Below are positions 60,310-64,000 of a stretch of DNA of 64,000 bases, piece by piece; within the stretch, counting starts at the first letter, position 1; each line of letters begins with the position of its first letter. A model generated the notes under the pieces. It saw only the letters and a list, made by a program, of their open reading frames with translations. It was not told where the DNA came from and ran no database searches. The stretch comes from Flaviramulus sp. BrNp1-15. GTDB lineage: Bacteria > Bacteroidota > Bacteroidia > Flavobacteriales > Flavobacteriaceae. A program made the position numbers and the translations under genes. Where the stretch lies: NCBI RefSeq assembly GCF_022259695.1, contig NZ_CP092099.1:1224471-1288470 (forward strand), read 5' to 3'.

Positions 60310-62685
60310 CTAGCGTCTTCTACCAGAATATGTCATGGCTTCGCCTTTGCCAAACCCGTAACTTATGCCAAAGGTGACGAAGCGTCCACGTAAGGAATAA
60401 TCATATGTTTCAAAAGTGGGTTGGTTGACAAAACGTTCTTGAATTCTTGAAGCAAAAACATCTCTTACGCCCAAATTAGCAACTATTTTTCCTTTGAATA
60501 TTTTTTTTCTAACCCCAACATCTAAAAATGCAAAACCACTTTGTTCACCTTGTACGGTTTCGAATCCAGATTGATAATTTCCGTTTAATTCTAAATCGAT
60601 ATCTGCTGGCAATCCAATTTTTGAACCTAATCTTGTAGACCATTGTTTACCTGTAAAATCAAAAACTTGGTCTTCAAAAGTTCCTTTTCGGTCAAAATAG
60701 TTGAAATTAAAATCACCTGTTAAAGTCAGCCAATTACTTGGGCTATATTTTCCGTTGGTTTCAAAACCAATTGTTGCATTGGTACCAATATTTTGAGGCG
60801 TTGTAAACGTTACATTGTCTTGAAATGTAGATACACGTTCAACAACTTCGGTAGTATATCTATGATACAAACTAGAACTCAATGAGGCTTTTCCAATTTT
60901 ATAAATGCTAGTCAATTCATAGGAATGGGTGAATTCTGGTTGTAAATCAGGATTTCCGACCGTAATATTAAAATTATTCCTGATGTTGAAAAACGGATTT
61001 AAATCCCACAATCTTGGTCTAAAAATTCGCTTTGAATAACCTGCTTGTAGTGAAAAATTTTCACTTAGTTTATACGAACTATGAACCGTTGGAAATAGAT
61101 TGGTAAAATTCTGTGAATTCGCTTCACTTGTGTTGGTAAGCAGTGTGTTAAGTTCTGTGTTTTCAATACGCATACCAAGTTTTAATCCCCAAGTTTCATT
61201 TTCATAAGCTCCTGTTGCGTATATACCCAACACTTTTTGATTCCACTCAAAGTTGTTGGTTAAATCTTGGTTTGTTATATATTCGCCACCAATTAAATCC
61301 TGAACTTCAAAGTCGTTACCAACATCATTTATTACATATTGTGCACCAGTTTCTATGGTGTATTCTTTATTTATAGGATTTACGTAATCGGCTTTAAAAG
61401 TGTAATCTGCTTGAAGAAAATCTGTTGCGGTACGTTGGTTATTATCTACATTTTCACCTTCTAACGTTGCATCTGTAAATAAAGACGATTGGTCTTTACC
61501 GAAAAAACTACCCAAAGCACTTAGTTGAAAGGTGTGATCTTCGTTACTCTGAAACGTTTTTTTCCAATTAAACTCATATTGCCATTTAGGATTTGTAGCT
61601 TCGGTCGTTTCATTTCTTATCCAACGTGAAATTAAATTGTCACCTTCAAAAAAACTGAAATTAGTTTCAGAGGGTTGATCTTCAATTTCATAAGCAAAAT
61701 TTCCAGAAAGTGTAAAAACATTGTATTCGTTTAAGTGATAATCTGTTCCGAGGGTGATATTGAAAAACGTTTCATTTCTGAATTCTTCACCGTTACTAAA
61801 CACCGATTCGTTATTTGTAAGATTACGGTTTATGACTTCTCTTTCTCTTGGTATTGACCGATAACCTGCACCGAATTGGGTAAAGAGGTTAAATTTTTCT
61901 GTTCTTCTATTGATGCTTCCACCAATGCTATGATTGTCGGGAATACCTGTATTTGCTGAAATAGAACCATTCCAGCCTTGTTTTTCTTCTTTTTTTAGAA
62001 TGATGTTTAAAATACCTGAAGTGCCAGAAGCTTCATATTTTGCTGAAGGGTTGGTGATGACTTCGATACTTTCAATCATATCTGCAGTAATTGTTCCTAG
62101 TGCATTACTGGATTGATCTGCTAAAACCGAAGGTTTACCGTTAATTAAAATTTGAACACCACCGCTACCGCGTAAGGTAATTTCACCTTCAATATTTACA
62201 TTTACTGATGGTACATTGTTTAAAACTTCAAGCGCGCTCATTCCAGTACTACTAATATCTGTACCTACATTAAACACACGTTTGTCAAGTTTGAAAACTG
62301 TTTTAGACACTTCACCTGTTACCAAAACAGCATCTAATTCTTCATTATCTGAAGCCAAAACAATTGTTCCTAGATTAATAATGTTATTGGTTTTGGGCAA
62401 ATCGGTAATCGTTTTGGTTTCATAGCCCATAAAACTAATTTGTAGATAAACATTGGTGTTGTTAACTTGAATGTTAAACTTTCCAAAATCATCTGTTGTA
62501 GTTCCTGTGATAATGTCTTTTGAAGTTGAATTGTAAACTGCAACCGTTGCATAAGGTATAGGCTGATTGGTATCTTCTTCTACCAGAGTTCCTGAAATAT
62601 TTATAGTTTCATTTTGCGCAAAAGCCAAAGGGCTCTGTAAGACTAAAAAAAATATGATTGTAATATAATGAAGTTTTGCTTTCAA
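60310..62685 (-). CDS. TonB-dependent outer-membrane receptor-like protein (OMP_b-brl_3 family)
   Basis: 791 residues. Signal peptide (LQSPLAFAQ), carboxypeptidase-like regulatory domain (~28-105: ISGTLVEEDTNQPIPYATVAVYN, DDFGKFNIQV), plug domain (~115-225: VFNVGTDISSTGMSALEVLNNVPSVNVN, GSGGVQILINGKPS, ESIEVITNPSAKYEASGTSGILNIILKK) and a beta-barrel to the end. Lacks an adjacent SusD. Transported ligand unknown; members often handle siderophores, peptides or oligosaccharides. Upstream of msrA on the same strand. Confidence 0.92.
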   Translation of the reverse strand: MKAKLHYITIIFFLVLQSPLAFAQNETINISGTLVEEDTNQPIPYATVAVYNSTSKDIITGTTTDDFGKFNIQVNNTNVYLQISFMGYETKTITDLPKTNNIINLGTIVLASDNEELDAVLVTGEVSKTVFKLDKRVFNVGTDISSTGMSALEVLNNVPSVNVNIEGEITLRGSGGVQILINGKPSVLADQSSNALGTITADMIESIEVITNPSAKYEASGTSGILNIILKKEEKQGWNGSISANTGIPDNHSIGGSINRRTEKFNLFTQFGAGYRSIPREREVINRNLTNNESVFSNGEEFRNETFFNITLGTDYHLNEYNVFTLSGNFAYEIEDQPSETNFSFFEGDNLISRWIRNETTEATNPKWQYEFNWKKTFQSNEDHTFQLSALGSFFGKDQSSLFTDATLEGENVDNNQRTATDFLQADYTFKADYVNPINKEYTIETGAQYVINDVGNDFEVQDLIGGEYITNQDLTNNFEWNQKVLGIYATGAYENETWGLKLGMRIENTELNTLLTNTSEANSQNFTNLFPTVHSSYKLSENFSLQAGYSKRIFRPRLWDLNPFFNIRNNFNITVGNPDLQPEFTHSYELTSIYKIGKASLSSSLYHRYTTEVVERVSTFQDNVTFTTPQNIGTNATIGFETNGKYSPSNWLTLTGDFNFNYFDRKGTFEDQVFDFTGKQWSTRLGSKIGLPADIDLELNGNYQSGFETVQGEQSGFAFLDVGVRKKIFKGKIVANLGVRDVFASRIQERFVNQPTFETYDYSLRGRFVTFGISYGFGKGEAMTYSGRRR

Positions 62686-62715
62686 GTATAAAATGTTTTT
62701 ATTTTATAATCTAGT

Positions 62716-63372
62716 TTAATGAGTTTCTTTTAAAACTTTAGGCATTTTAGCTTTAAACCTATTTAATCTTGGTATGGAGACATTTTGAATATATGGGTGA
62801 TTTGGATGTAGTTTTTCATAATCTTGATGATAATCTTCGGCAACCCAAAACTTTTGAAACGGATATACTTCTGCGGCTACTTTTACATTTAACTCTTTTT
62901 CTAAGACTTTAATTTTGTTTAGAATGATTTGTTTTTGTTCATCATTTTGATAAAAAATAATAGATCGGTATTGAGGACCTCTATCATTACCTTGTCCGTT
63001 TACTTGGGTAATATTTTGTGATGCAAAATAGACATCAACTAAAGTGGCAAAACTTACCACTTTTGGATCATAAATAATCTCTACAGCTTCAGCGTGTCCT
63101 GTTCTGCCTGTATTACTAGCTTCGTAAGTCGGATTCTTTGTATGTCCTCCAGCATATCCCGAAATAGATTCTTCAACACCTTTTACACTTTCATAAATGG
63201 CTTCTACACACCAAAAACAACCACTTGCAAAATAGGCGCGTGCTTTTCCATTTTTCATTGATACTTCAATAGGTTCAGCATTAATTACAGCCTGTTGTTC
63301 CTTTTTGTTTTGTGCATCATTTTTACAATTAAAAAGTAAGGTTATAAATAAAAGTGGAATAATTCTTTTCAT
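62716..63372 (-). CDS. msrA: Peptide-methionine (S)-S-oxide reductase, lipoprotein
   Basis: 218 residues from the ATG at 63372, which gives a lipobox signal (ITLLFNCKND); the longer frame adds 24 residues in front and is unlikely. MsrA catalytic Cys in YFASGCFWCVEA; YAGGHTKNPTYEAS, GHAEAVEIIYDP, QGNDRGPQYRSIIFY and EDYHQDYEKLHP are the substrate-site segments. Repairs oxidised Met in envelope proteins. Confidence 0.94.
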   Translation of the reverse strand: MKRIIPLLFITLLFNCKNDAQNKKEQQAVINAEPIEVSMKNGKARAYFASGCFWCVEAIYESVKGVEESISGYAGGHTKNPTYEASNTGRTGHAEAVEIIYDPKVVSFATLVDVYFASQNITQVNGQGNDRGPQYRSIIFYQNDEQKQIILNKIKVLEKELNVKVAAEVYPFQKFWVAEDYHQDYEKLHPNHPYIQNVSIPRLNRFKAKMPKVLKETH

Positions 63373-63447
63373 GCGTTTTGTTTTTCTTTTTAATAGACGT
63401 TGAAAGTTAAGAAACCTTAAAGGTAATTTAGTGAAATTAATCATAAA

Positions 63448-63475
63448 AAAAGCCTTCAGGTTAATGAAGGCTTTT
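63448..63475. terminator. Bidirectional terminator between msrA and the zinc-ribbon-family gene
   Basis: Stem AAAAGCCTTCA / TGAAGGCTTTT with a six-base loop. It lies just outside the msrA start and 25 bases past the stop at 63500 of the upstream minus-strand gene, for which it is the likely terminator. Confidence 0.8.
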
Positions 63476-63499
63476 AAAAGTGTATGTTTTTAAAATGAA

Positions 63500-64000
63500 T
63501 TAAAGTTTAGAAAACATTTTTTCCATTTTTGCTTTTTGTTCTTCGGCTAAAGCAGCGTCAACTAAAATACGTCCACTGTGCTCATCTGTAATTACTTTTT
63601 TACGAGAAGCAATTTCTACTTGCACTTGTGGCGGAATAGTGAAGAAAGAACCGCCAGAAGCACCTCTTTCAATTGGTACAACTGCTAAACCATTTTTTAC
63701 GTTGTTTCTAATTCTGGTATAAGCAGCAACTAAACGGTCTTCAATTTGTTCTTTATATTCTTCAGACTTAGTAATTAAAGCTTGCTCTTCTTTTTCAGTT
63801 TCACTTAAAATAGCGTCTAACTCACCTTTTTTATGCTTTAAGTGTGTTTCACGCTCTTTTAGCTTCTCTTTAGTTTCAGCTATAACTTCTTTTTTCTGCT
63901 CTATTTGAGCTTTAAATTCTTTAATGTGTTTTTCAGCTAATTCAATTTCAAGTTCTTGAAATTCAACTTCTTTAGTTAAAGAATTATATTCTCTGTTATT
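63500..64000 (-). CDS. C4-zinc-ribbon-family coiled-coil protein without its cysteines, 5' part missing
   Basis: 167 codons visible; the start lies outside the window. A long coiled coil (EFQELEIELAEKHIKEFKAQ.. to ~residue 95) is followed by the domain that in this family binds zinc. The family pattern is C-x-x-C..C-x-x-C; here the positions read GASGGSFFTIPP and TDEHSGRILVD, with no Cys at all. The fold-specific residues (VPIERGA, GRIL) remain. Probable nucleic-acid-associated CT398-like protein whose ribbon no longer binds metal. Confidence 0.82.
   Translation of the reverse strand, partial: NNREYNSLTKEVEFQELEIELAEKHIKEFKAQIEQKKEVIAETKEKLKERETHLKHKKGELDAILSETEKEEQALITKSEEYKEQIEDRLVAAYTRIRNNVKNGLAVVPIERGASGGSFFTIPPQVQVEIASRKKVITDEHSGRILVDAALAEEQKAKMEKMFSKL

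Noticed and set aside
58064-62685. Polysaccharide utilisation locus
   Set aside because: A glycosidase-like lipoprotein and a TonB-dependent protein are neighbours, but there is no SusD, and the receptor belongs to the OMP_b-brl_3 group rather than SusC.

Overview
The window looks like a chromosome segment of a marine-type member of the Flavobacteriaceae (Bacteroidota). Evidence: low GC; no Shine-Dalgarno signals but several TAnnTTTG -7 boxes; many lipoproteins and cleaved signal peptides; a type IX secretion cargo protein with a C-terminal sorting domain (754-5682) and a T9SS Plug-type protein (16395-17645); a Na+-pumping NADH dehydrogenase (Nqr) operon; and the long, eukaryote-like form of 1-pyrroline-5-carboxylate dehydrogenase. 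Family names are from recognition of the translated sequence, not from a search.

Layout. 0-12.4 kb: 3' part of a TPR gene, a giant T9SS surface protein, an ECF sigma factor with its YciI/DGPF partner, an alpha/beta hydrolase lipoprotein, P5C dehydrogenase, and an NRDE/DUF6695-like gene pair. 12.4-15.9 kb: five small genes of unknown function, all on the minus strand, each followed by a ~139-bp structured repeat. 15.9-30.4 kb: apaG, Plug protein, nqrABCDEF, two conserved unnamed genes, apbE (flavinylates Nqr), a methyltransferase/cupin/map block and an acetyl-CoA hydrolase-type CoA-transferase. 30.4-46.1 kb: gpmI, peptidases (M48, M1, S8, PepE), tRNA-Gly, three tandem paralogues with a carboxypeptidase-like regulatory domain, tatA, and a cassette-like region at 43.8-46.05 kb. 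46.1-54.8 kb: a minus-strand kynurenine catabolic cluster (kynU, kmo, RidA-type deaminase, aldehyde dehydrogenase, SDR, 3-hydroxyanthranilate dioxygenase, ACMS decarboxylase) followed by an O-methyltransferase and an esterase. 55-64 kb: small lipoproteins, a methyltransferase, another single cassette (57.0-57.96 kb), a glycosidase-like lipoprotein, a TonB-dependent outer-membrane protein, msrA and the 3' end of a zinc-ribbon-family coiled-coil gene.

The most interesting signal is an integron-like cassette system without an integrase in view. At 12.41-15.86 kb each gene lies between a short 5' box (GTT + 7 nt) and a complementary 3' box (7 nt + AAC). In three of five cassettes the 10-nt boxes are perfect reverse complements, and the box sequence differs from cassette to cassette. 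The 3' box opens a ~139-nt imperfect hairpin that ends at the next cassette's GTT. This is the geometry of integron attC sites (R''-L''-L'-R'), with unusually long stems. Single cassettes of the same design sit at 45.19-46.05 kb and 56.99-57.96 kb, and possibly at 7.4-8.74 kb and 43.78-45.19 kb. The single-cassette loci are embedded in a common palindromic recipient sequence (AACTTC..TAAC / GTTAA.C.AA.), each downstream of a minus-strand gene. All alignments were made by eye.

A second layer of small repeats (GGGCGT..TAACG elements, a TGCTGAA hairpin, a TCGAGCGCAGTCGA hairpin) lies in intergenic spaces, three of them inside the kynurenine cluster.
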